64,000 bases of DNA, from contig NZ_JWIG01000007.1 of assembly GCF_000814675.1 (NCBI RefSeq), forward strand, positions 1 to 64,000, given 5' to 3'. Source of the stretch: Pseudoalteromonas distincta (GTDB lineage Bacteria; Pseudomonadota; Gammaproteobacteria; Enterobacterales; Alteromonadaceae). Shown here piece by piece: positions 38,875 to 45,747 of this stretch. Each line of letters starts with the position of its first letter. Position 1 is the first letter of the stretch. Below the pieces are notes generated by a model. That model made no database searches, had not been told where the DNA came from, and was given only the letters and a program-made list of their open reading frames with translations. A program made the translations under genes and the position numbers.

Positions 38875-39567
38875 ATGAGCACAAAAATCCGACTCGCTAA
38901 ATATATTGCCCATGCAGGTATTTGTTCTCGTAAACAGGCATCGCGCTTAATTGATGAAGGTGTGGTGACTGTAAATAATCGCCCAGCAAATCATATAGAT
39001 CACGTTGACGAGCAAGACACAATAATAGTGAACGAAAAAGAAATTAAAGGAGCTGCCGATTTAGTTTATTTTGCGTACCACAAACCAGTAGGTATTGACT
39101 GTAAATTAAATATTGATGACCCTGCCAGCCTTATTCACCATTTGCCTACACTTACCCGTGTTTACCCTATTGGTCGATTAGATAAAGACTCTCGTGGTTT
39201 GCTTATTTTGACCAACGATGGGGGTTTTTGTAATCAACTAATACATCCTGACTTCCACCAGCCTAAACATTATTTAGTCACCGTAAATAAGCCTTTAGAC
39301 GATGCTTTTTGTAAAAAAATGGCTGCAGGCGTACCCGTTGATAAACACATAACCCTGCCTTGTGAGGTAAATAAAATAGCCAGTAATCAGTTTAGTATTG
39401 TTTTAAAACAAGGGCTAAACAGACAAATACGTAAAATGGCACATTACTGCGGATACAAAGTAATTGACTTATTTAGAGTGCAATTTAGTGACCTCACCCT
39501 TTCAAAGCTAAACCTACCTGAAAACCAATATATACAAATTAATAAAAACGATATTTCAAAAATCTAA
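38875..39567 (+). CDS. rluF: 23S rRNA pseudouridine synthase, RluF/RsuA family
   Basis: 230 residues. An N-terminal S4 RNA-binding domain (IRLAKYIAHAGICSRKQASRLIDEGVVTVNN) precedes the RsuA/RluB/E/F-type catalytic domain with the catalytic aspartate in YPIGRLDKDSRGLLILTNDG and LNRQIRKMAHYCGY. The layout best matches RluF (which modifies helix 74 of 23S rRNA), but RluB/RluE-like assignment cannot be excluded. Confidence 0.8.
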   Translation: MSTKIRLAKYIAHAGICSRKQASRLIDEGVVTVNNRPANHIDHVDEQDTIIVNEKEIKGAADLVYFAYHKPVGIDCKLNIDDPASLIHHLPTLTRVYPIGRLDKDSRGLLILTNDGGFCNQLIHPDFHQPKHYLVTVNKPLDDAFCKKMAAGVPVDKHITLPCEVNKIASNQFSIVLKQGLNRQIRKMAHYCGYKVIDLFRVQFSDLTLSKLNLPENQYIQINKNDISKI

Positions 39568-39623
39568 TACCAAGTCACTTAACTACATCTCAAAAAGTTA
39601 AAAATAAACTTGCAAAAATAGAT

Positions 39624-39659
39624 TACAGGTGTAGTCTTAAATTAAAGATTACACTTGTA
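39624..39659 (+). promoter_or_regulatory. two BlaI/MecI-type operator dyads
   Basis: TACAGGTGTA (39624-39633) and TACACTTGTA (39650-39659) both have the TACA-n2-TGTA dyad bound by BlaI/MecI/CopY winged-helix repressors. Their centres are 26 bp apart, and the second ends 9 nt before the repressor ATG. This fits autorepression of the blaI-like/M56 operon. Confidence 0.8.
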
Positions 39660-39668
39660 GGCGATAAA

Positions 39669-40043
39669 ATGATTGAATTATCAAAAGCAGAGTTTGACGT
39701 GCTCGACGCACTTTGGATTAACTACCCCGCCACCGCGAGCCAAATAATTGAGCGCTTAAGCGACGATAAGCAATGGCACGAAAAAACCATTAAAACCCTG
39801 CTAGGTCGACTAGTAAAAAAAGGCGCACTTACATTTGAAAAAGAAGGTCGCCAATATATTTATACTCCCTGTATGGAGCGCGACGACTACACCTTAAAAG
39901 AAAGCCAAAACTTTATTGAGCGATTTTTTAGTGGGCGTATTGCGCCACTTGTAAGTGGCTTTGCTAAATCGGAGCAGCTTTCTCAGCAAGATATAAACGA
40001 GCTTAAAAAAGTTATAGATGACTGGGAAAAAAACCAAAAGTAA
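39669..40043 (+). CDS. BlaI/MecI/CopY family transcriptional repressor
   Basis: 124 residues. A winged helix fills the first 75 residues: LSKAEFDVLDALW...TASQIIERL...WHEKTIKTLLGRLVKKGALTFEKEGRQYIYTP. A helical dimerisation part follows, with the region that BlaR1/MecR1-type proteases cleave. It is followed after 9 nt by an M56 peptidase, the classical sensor-protease partner. No beta-lactamase gene is in the window, so the regulated target may be elsewhere or be this operon itself. Confidence 0.92.
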   Translation: MIELSKAEFDVLDALWINYPATASQIIERLSDDKQWHEKTIKTLLGRLVKKGALTFEKEGRQYIYTPCMERDDYTLKESQNFIERFFSGRIAPLVSGFAKSEQLSQQDINELKKVIDDWEKNQK

Positions 40044-40052
40044 GGGATTAAC

Positions 40053-41261
40053 ATGGTTATTCAAACTGGTTTTAATTGGTTAATTGAGCAGCAATTACTA
40101 TTAAGCATTTTGTTTTGTGGTTTTATTTTACTCGAGCGATTTGGTTTAAAAGCCCTTGGCTCGCGGTTTGTATATAAATTAGCATGGCTATTACCTGCGG
40201 CATTGGTGATTGCTAATTTACCAAATGCGATTAAACCACTGCAAAATAGCAATATTAGCCGTTACTTAATCACCCCTAACCAGCCTTTTACACATGAAAT
40301 GGGTATTAGCTGGGCGCTCATGTATGTACTTATTACCGCAGGGTTATTAATAGCTAGTTTTATTACACATACCCGTTTTGTTAAAAGCCTGCAGTTAACT
40401 GAGTTAACACAATTTGAAGGCACTCTTACCGCTGATGTTAAAACTTATACCAGCCAACATGTAGCCACGCCAATGGTGGTCGGTATTTTAAACAGCAAGC
40501 TGGTGTTACCGAGTAACTACAATACCCAGTTTGATAAAGCCACATTAGCGCTTATTTTAGAGCACGAAAACGTACACATTAAACGCAAAGACAACCTAAC
40601 AAACGCACTTATATTACTACCTACTATTTTACTTTGGTTTAACCCACTAGCTTGGTTTTGTTACGCAAGCATGCGCCGACTACAAGAGCTGACTTGTGAT
40701 GAACGGGTACTTGCCAATAAAACCACACAACAACATATTTTATATAGCAAAGCCTTAATAAACTGCGCGGCAAATGCGCCCACAGGACTTATGGCTTATT
40801 CACACTACGGAGATAAAAAAACCATGTTACAACGACTAACTAATATAAAACACAGCGGGGAGCGTTCAAAGTTTGCTAAAGGTGGCTTATTGCTTGTAGC
40901 AGCAAGTATGCTAAGCGGATTAGCGATTGCAAAGCAACCAGAAGCAATGACTAAAGAGGATCACATTTCACCAACAATACGCATTGAACCTGCTTACCCA
41001 ATACAAGCAGCTCAACAAGGGATCAGCGGCTCTGTTGTATTAAAATACGATATTGCAGCAAACGGTAAAACAAAAAACATTAGTGTTATTCAATCTAAAC
41101 CTAAAGATATTTTTGATAAATCAGCGAAAGAGGCGCTAGCAAAATGGAAATATAAAGCATCAGATTCAGGTTTTGAAGATGTACTTGTGCAACTAGATTT
41201 TGCGATTAATAGTGAAGTGGCGCCTACCGATTCAATTGAGCGTATTAAAGTGTCGCATTAA
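40053..41261 (+). CDS. M56 (BlaR1-type) sensor metalloprotease with C-terminal TonB domain
   Basis: 402 residues. Four membrane segments lie in the first 300 residues (about 13-28, 40-56, 86-105, and 276-292). A cytoplasmic zinc-protease site is HENVH (171-175) with the downstream glutamate region LTCDERVL. Instead of a penicillin-binding sensor, the last about 100 residues are a TonB C-terminal-type domain (RIEPAYPIQAAQQGISGSVVLKYDI...KEALAKWKYKAS). M56-TonB fusions are known in Bacteroidetes and marine gammaproteobacteria. The periplasmic TonB domain may sense envelope state or contact outer-membrane receptors. Confidence 0.88.
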   Translation: MVIQTGFNWLIEQQLLLSILFCGFILLERFGLKALGSRFVYKLAWLLPAALVIANLPNAIKPLQNSNISRYLITPNQPFTHEMGISWALMYVLITAGLLIASFITHTRFVKSLQLTELTQFEGTLTADVKTYTSQHVATPMVVGILNSKLVLPSNYNTQFDKATLALILEHENVHIKRKDNLTNALILLPTILLWFNPLAWFCYASMRRLQELTCDERVLANKTTQQHILYSKALINCAANAPTGLMAYSHYGDKKTMLQRLTNIKHSGERSKFAKGGLLLVAASMLSGLAIAKQPEAMTKEDHISPTIRIEPAYPIQAAQQGISGSVVLKYDIAANGKTKNISVIQSKPKDIFDKSAKEALAKWKYKASDSGFEDVLVQLDFAINSEVAPTDSIERIKVSH

Positions 41262-41283
41262 CGCCACGAGTTGTTCAAGACTA

Positions 41284-41316
41284 CAAAGCAAGCGCCCTTT
41301 TAGGCTGCTTGCTTTG
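41284..41316. terminator. bidirectional terminator between M56 gene and MAPEG gene
   Basis: Perfect 10-bp stem CAAAGCAAGC/GCTTGCTTTG with an inner GCC/GGC pair around CTTTTA, followed by a T-rich tract. It lies between convergent genes. Confidence 0.75.
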
Positions 41317-41334
41317 TGGTTTTAAAATATAAAC

Positions 41335-41718
41335 CTACAAACTCACCACAATCATGGCAATGGCTGTACCCAAACCAATAAACCACACTAATGAGCGAAT
41401 TATATCTAGGTTCATATAGTAAAATACGCAATACAAAATACGCGACACAATATGCGTAACCGCTAGCGTTTCGGTCACTGCACCTACAGAGTTAGTGCCC
41501 AGTACAACTGCAATAGCGACAGCAAAAACAGCAAGCGATTCAAAACAGTTTTGATGAGCAGCGAGCGCCCGTGCACCAAAGCCGGTTAATTTTGTTTGTT
41601 GCGCCCTTGGGTGTTTATTGTCGTATCGACCTAATTTTGCCATTGCTATAGCAACCGGCACTTTTGCAAAGTAAGGCATTAATACCGCAAGTAATGCACA
41701 TACAACTAATGTTGTCAT
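41335..41718 (-). CDS. MAPEG family membrane protein
   Basis: 127 residues with four membrane helices. The helix-1 end PVAIAMAKLGRYDNKHPRAQ, the GARALAAHQNCFESLAVFA block (conserved Glu/Asn) and RILYCVFYYMN match MAPEG, the membrane-associated eicosanoid/glutathione metabolism family. Bacterial members are poorly characterised and may be glutathione transferases. The gene is preceded by a terminator-like hairpin (41768-41804) and by a 17-bp palindrome. Confidence 0.88.
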   Translation of the reverse strand: MTTLVVCALLAVLMPYFAKVPVAIAMAKLGRYDNKHPRAQQTKLTGFGARALAAHQNCFESLAVFAVAIAVVLGTNSVGAVTETLAVTHIVSRILYCVFYYMNLDIIRSLVWFIGLGTAIAMIVVSL

Positions 41719-41760
41719 AATTTATCCTTTTGATGTTTCGGATAATTTAGCATAAGCGTA

Positions 41761-41804
41761 ATAAAAAAGCCGCCAGATACGTTTTATGACAAACGCTGGC
41801 GGCT
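41761..41804 (-). terminator. terminator-like hairpin in the MAPEG leader
   Basis: On the minus strand AGCCGCCAG/CTGGCGGCT form a perfect 9-bp stem (41768-41776 with 41796-41804), followed by six U and then AU. It lies 43 nt upstream of the MAPEG start on the same strand, so it would stop transcripts entering that gene unless it works as an attenuator or ends antisense transcription from the EamA side. Confidence 0.6.
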
Positions 41805-41850
41805 AACAATAACATCAGACCTACTATAGCTAAATTTATCCTCAAACCCA

Positions 41851-41867
41851 TGCGACATAATGTCGCA
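41851..41867. promoter_or_regulatory. perfect 17-bp palindrome, candidate operator
   Basis: TGCGACATAATGTCGCA: 8-bp arms around a single central A. It sits in the divergent region between the MAPEG (minus) and EamA (plus) genes, 82-98 bp upstream of the chosen EamA start. Its symmetry and length suit a dimeric repressor. I do not recognise the regulator. Confidence 0.6.
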
Positions 41868-41948
41868 GATGATGAATATTCAACATCATAGTTAATGCAT
41901 CGCTTTAATTCACAAAGCTTGTTAACTTTACTGCCTTACATTTTAACG

Positions 41949-42836
41949 ATGACGACCATGACCTGGATATTTTTCACTTTTTTAGCCGCCTTCATGCAAG
42001 CATGGCGTAATGCCCTGCAAAGTAAATTAAGCAACGATGTGAGTGTGGCTGGCGTAACTCTCTCCCGCTTTATTATTGCAGGCCCTATTGCTGCCGTGTA
42101 TTTATATGGTTTGTATCAATATCAAGATACAGCCATGCCTACGTTTAATAATGCCTTTTGGGGATTTATTGTAGGCGCAAGTGTGATGCAAATACTTGCC
42201 ACTGGTTTAATGGTTAAGTTATTTAAAATGAATAATTACGCTGTAGGTGCTGGTCTTGCCAAAAGCGAGGCATTAGTAGCTGCCATTTTAGGTGTATTAT
42301 TTTTTGGCTCGGCACTTTCTTTACTCGGTTGGCTTGGTGTGTTTTTTGGCGCTATCGCCGTATTGCTACTCAGTGGCATAACAAGCGTTAAACACTTTAA
42401 TGCTAAAACAGCATTACTAGGACTGGCTTGTGGTACTTGCTTTGCACTTACATCGCTGTGGGTACGAGAAGCGAGCTTAAATTCAGGATTATTATTTCCT
42501 CACTCAGCAGCTTGGGTTTTGCTGTTTGTAATTAGCTTACAAACACTAATACTACTGGGCTATTTATTATTAAAAGAGCCGCAAACACTTAGTAAACTGT
42601 GGCAATACAAAGGTACTACAGCCGCAATTAGTGTTTTTAGTTGTGTCGGTTCTATTGGCTGGTTTAGTGCAATGAGCTTACAGCACGTTGCTTACGTTAA
42701 AACACTTGGACAGGTTGAAGTTTTTTTTACCATGCTAATTGCCGTTCTTTGGTTAAAGCAGCCACTTAAGAAACAAGATACTGCAGGCTTAATACTCATA
42801 GCCATTGCTGCTGTTTTGGTTATGTTGCCGAATTAA
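41949..42836 (+). CDS. EamA/DMT-family transporter
   Basis: About 295 residues from ATG 41949. Alternatives are 41895 and 41958; none has a strong ribosome site, and the family N-terminus MTWIFFTFLAAFMQAWRNALQ favours 41949 or 41958. Ten predicted membrane segments in two EamA repeats are visible. The class exports amino acids or other metabolites; substrate is unknown. It is divergent from MAPEG across the palindrome and convergent with the SMR gene. Confidence 0.85.
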   Translation: MTTMTWIFFTFLAAFMQAWRNALQSKLSNDVSVAGVTLSRFIIAGPIAAVYLYGLYQYQDTAMPTFNNAFWGFIVGASVMQILATGLMVKLFKMNNYAVGAGLAKSEALVAAILGVLFFGSALSLLGWLGVFFGAIAVLLLSGITSVKHFNAKTALLGLACGTCFALTSLWVREASLNSGLLFPHSAAWVLLFVISLQTLILLGYLLLKEPQTLSKLWQYKGTTAAISVFSCVGSIGWFSAMSLQHVAYVKTLGQVEVFFTMLIAVLWLKQPLKKQDTAGLILIAIAAVLVMLPN

Positions 42837-42847
42837 GGGCATAAAAA

Positions 42848-42871
42848 AGCGCAGGCTTTTATACCTGCGCT
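42848..42871. terminator. bidirectional terminator between EamA and SMR genes
   Basis: Stem AGCGCAGG/CCTGCGCT (8 bp) with a CTTTTATA loop, A-run on the left and T-rich on the right, in a 66-bp convergent gap. Confidence 0.8.
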
Positions 42872-42902
42872 GTTATAATTTTTATAGCTTTAAGAACTGG
42901 TT

Positions 42903-43220
42903 CTAAGAGCTGATTTTTAGTGTTATCACGCCACTAATAATCATTAATACTCCTGCAATACGACCAAATGTAGCTGCATCGTTATAAAACAATATACCCA
43001 CTAAAAACGTACCGGCGGCGCCAATACCTGTCCATACGGCGTATGAGGTACCCATTGATATTTGCCTTTGTGCAAGCCACAGCATAAAACCACTAGCGAC
43101 TAAAAATACCACCGCTATTGCTATGCCTTGCCAGCGTGTATCAGCGTTTTGCGAAATTTTTAAGCCAATCGGCCAGCCAATTTCAAGTAACCCAGCAATA
43201 ATTAAGTACACCCACGCCAT
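42903..43220 (-). CDS. sugE: SMR-family exporter, SugE/Gdx-like
   Basis: 105 residues, four membrane helices, the SMR size. The proton-coupled glutamate is in AGLLEIGWPIGLK (Glu 13), and GTSYAVWTGIGAAGTF is the SugE/Gdx-type signature (W-T-G) rather than the EmrE type. Gdx proteins export guanidinium. I see no guanidine riboswitch in front; instead the ATG shares its A with the TAA stop of the upstream nitrilase gene (TAATG), so translation is coupled. Confidence 0.82.
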   Translation of the reverse strand: MAWVYLIIAGLLEIGWPIGLKISQNADTRWQGIAIAVVFLVASGFMLWLAQRQISMGTSYAVWTGIGAAGTFLVGILFYNDAATFGRIAGVLMIISGVITLKISS

Positions 43221-44752
43221 TAAACGTCTCTCTTTTTAACAATCACTTCGTATAAATCTTCGCGGCGATCTTTTAAGTTACGCACTGTGCCTTCGCTGTG
43301 AAGTATTTTAAGCTTATCCATATCAAGGTCACTAAATAACAGCATTTCGGTGTTTGGTGTGGCTTCGTTAAGTGTTGCATCGTGCGGGAACGAAAAGTCC
43401 GATGGCGTTAATACCGCCGATTGTGAGTACTGCACATCAAGACTTTCTACCTCTGGTAAATTACCCACCGAACCTGCAATAACCACATAACATTCGTTTT
43501 CTATTGCACGCGCTTGTGCACAGTGGCGCACACGTAAATAACTGTTTTTAGTATCAGTCCAAAATGGCACAAACAGAATATCTAACCCTTGTTTGGCCAA
43601 TATGCGTGAAAGCTCTGGAAACTCTACATCGTAACAAATTTGAATACCTACACGACCGGCATCGGTATCAAACACGGCAATTTTATCGCCGCCTTGAATA
43701 ACCCAATCGTTTTGCTCATGCGGGGTTATGTGTATTTTACGTTGCTCGTCTATTTTACCGCTACGATGGCACAGGTAACTTACGTTATAAATTTTATCAT
43801 CTTCGGCAAGTGGCATAGAGCCGGTAATAATATTAGCGTTGTATTCTATTGCCATACGCGACATCGCGTTTTTAAAAGTTTCGGTATATTCCGCTAAATA
43901 GCGAATCGCTTCTGTTTGATTACTTTGATTTCCTAGCCCCATTAGTGGCGCATTAAAAAACTCAGGGAATAGTATAAAGTCACTTTTGTAGTCAGATACG
44001 GTATCTACAAAGTATTCAACCTGCTTTAGCATTTCTTCAACCGATTCAACACAACGCATTTGCCATTGCACAGCACCTACTCGCACGATTGATTTAGTTG
44101 ACTCAAGTACCGTGTCGGTTGGCTCATACATGATGTTATTCCACTCAAGTAAAGTGGCGTAACCAACAGACTCTTGATCCTCCGGTAAATACTTTTTAAG
44201 TAAGCGTTTTACCTGAAAATCGTTAGATAACTGAAAACTTAAAATAGGATCGTATAATTCTTTTTGATCTACTTTTGCAATGTATTCCATTGGCGTCATT
44301 TCACTACTGTGATTGTAATAACGCGGAATACGCCCACCTGCTAAAATAGCGCGTAAGTTATATTGGCGGCACAATTCTTTACGGGCATCATAAAGGCGAC
44401 GACCTAAACGCATGCCTCTGTGACTTTCGCTAATAGCAACATCTAAGCCGTATAGCGCATCGCCGTCGGTATCGCTAAATACACGGTCGTGACCGTCTGC
44501 AATATCTTCGTATGTATGTGGGTTTGAAAAACGCGTGTAATCAACCTGCACGCTTAATGCTAAGCCCACCAGCACGCCGTCATCCACAATACCTATTTGC
44601 CCTTCAGGAAATTGGTCTATTAATCTAAAAATGGTATGACTTGGCCACGCACCGCCTAAGTCGGGATACGCTTGATCCATCAAGGTTTTAATTTGCGGAT
44701 ATTGCTCTCTGGTTAAGTTACAAATCTCAAGATGGGTTTTTTCTGCCGACAT
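43220..44752 (-). CDS. fused GNAT acetyltransferase and nitrilase-family carbon-nitrogen hydrolase
   Basis: 510 residues from ATG 44752, which has AAAGGAG 7 nt upstream (an earlier in-frame ATG lacks one). The N-terminal about 205 residues are a GNAT domain (YGLDVAISESHRGMRLGRRLYDARKELC). From about 220 the C-N hydrolase domain shows the Glu-Lys-Cys triad: FPEFFNAPLMG, GKIDEQRKIHITPHE, and GVQICYDVEFPELSR-type RVGIQICYDVEFPE. Fusions of this kind (Bacillus YhcX-like) are widespread but poorly defined. The overlap with an SMR exporter suggests the amide hydrolysis product or substrate is a small cation. Confidence 0.9.
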   Translation of the reverse strand: MSAEKTHLEICNLTREQYPQIKTLMDQAYPDLGGAWPSHTIFRLIDQFPEGQIGIVDDGVLVGLALSVQVDYTRFSNPHTYEDIADGHDRVFSDTDGDALYGLDVAISESHRGMRLGRRLYDARKELCRQYNLRAILAGGRIPRYYNHSSEMTPMEYIAKVDQKELYDPILSFQLSNDFQVKRLLKKYLPEDQESVGYATLLEWNNIMYEPTDTVLESTKSIVRVGAVQWQMRCVESVEEMLKQVEYFVDTVSDYKSDFILFPEFFNAPLMGLGNQSNQTEAIRYLAEYTETFKNAMSRMAIEYNANIITGSMPLAEDDKIYNVSYLCHRSGKIDEQRKIHITPHEQNDWVIQGGDKIAVFDTDAGRVGIQICYDVEFPELSRILAKQGLDILFVPFWTDTKNSYLRVRHCAQARAIENECYVVIAGSVGNLPEVESLDVQYSQSAVLTPSDFSFPHDATLNEATPNTEMLLFSDLDMDKLKILHSEGTVRNLKDRREDLYEVIVKKRDV

Positions 44753-44780
44753 ACACAACTCCTTTGGGCATAAGAAAATA

Positions 44781-44814
44781 AAAGCCGAATGTACGTTAAA
44801 GTACACTCAGCTTT
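44781..44814 (-). terminator. terminator of the MBL hydrolase gene
   Basis: Stem-loop with GTAC/GTAC core and AAAGC/GCTTT ends (one small internal mismatch). On the minus strand it is followed by TTTATTTTCTT. It lies just after the stop codon at 44841 and before the GNAT-nitrilase start. Confidence 0.7.
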
Positions 44815-44840
44815 GTATCATGTTTTTTACGTTACGCGTA

Positions 44841-45689
44841 CTACTTTAAGCTACGATAAAAAAGTGTGGTTACTTTCTCTTTTGGTAACCAGCCTGCGTA
44901 TTCAAGATTCAGCTCAGCCAATGGATCGGCTTTAAGTACTTGCTCTAAGCTTGCATTATTTTGCATTGCTTTTAGCATTACGTCTTTCGCGTTTTGAACT
45001 AGCTTACCATACGCTATCAGTCCTGAACGGTCACTTACCTTGCCATGTCCTGGTATTACTTTAGTGTTGTCGTCAATTTGATTAACTACATCGTTTACTG
45101 CCGCTAAAATACCATCAACGCTGCCGCCGCTATCTACATCAACAAACGGTAAGCTGCCAAAATTAAAGTAAATGTCGCCCATGTGCACTATGTTGTCGTT
45201 ACTAAAAAAGATAACCGAATCGCCATCGGTGTGTGCATGTTCGTAATGCACTACATGGGCGTGTTCGTTATTAAAATGTAGTTTTAAGTCATGACCAAAA
45301 CTAATGCGCGGTAAAAAGTCTGACCCTTCCCCGTGCTGCTCTTCTAAACGTTTGTGTACATTGTCGTGCGCTATAACATGCGCACCCGCTTTAGCAAAGT
45401 TCTCGTTGCCACCGGTATGATCGCCATGATGGTGAGTATTAATAACAAACTCTGCACTGCCTGGTTTTAAATCGCTAATGGTTTTTTTAATATCATCTGA
45501 GAGCTTGGCAAACTGATCATCAATAATATAAATCCCATCATCACCTACACTTGCTGCAATATTACCGCCTTGCCCAAATAGTACGTATACATGCTCACTT
45601 AGCTTTTGTGCTGTTACTGGGCCATCATCTGCTTGCGCTGTAGTGCTTAGTAATAAACCTGTTATTAATGCGGGTAGTATTTTTTTCAT
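44841..45689 (-). CDS. exported metallo-beta-lactamase fold hydrolase
   Basis: 282 residues. Signal peptide 1-20 (ending AQA). The zinc motif is HHHGDHTGG (HxHxDH), later ligands are in HAHTDGDSVIFF and VIPGHGKVSD. The sequence YVLFGQGGNIAASVGDDGIYIIDDQ is typical of periplasmic MBL proteins of unknown substrate, not of subclass B beta-lactamases. It is a single gene. Confidence 0.88.
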   Translation of the reverse strand: MKKILPALITGLLLSTTAQADDGPVTAQKLSEHVYVLFGQGGNIAASVGDDGIYIIDDQFAKLSDDIKKTISDLKPGSAEFVINTHHHGDHTGGNENFAKAGAHVIAHDNVHKRLEEQHGEGSDFLPRISFGHDLKLHFNNEHAHVVHYEHAHTDGDSVIFFSNDNIVHMGDIYFNFGSLPFVDVDSGGSVDGILAAVNDVVNQIDDNTKVIPGHGKVSDRSGLIAYGKLVQNAKDVMLKAMQNNASLEQVLKADPLAELNLEYAGWLPKEKVTTLFYRSLK

Positions 45690-45747
45690 TTTAGTTCTCT
45701 GTTGTTTTATTGGTAATTATATAGAACGTGTTTAGCTATACTTTAGT

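Noticed and set aside
42780..43260. Guanidine riboswitch near the SugE-like gene
   Set aside because: The exporter starts directly at the stop of the upstream gene, leaving no leader, and I see no conserved riboswitch core before the GNAT-nitrilase gene.
44841..45689. Beta-lactamase regulated by the BlaI-like repressor
   Set aside because: The MBL protein lacks the features of subclass B beta-lactamases, is about 4 kb away on the other strand, and has no TACA-n2-TGTA operator in front of it that I can see.
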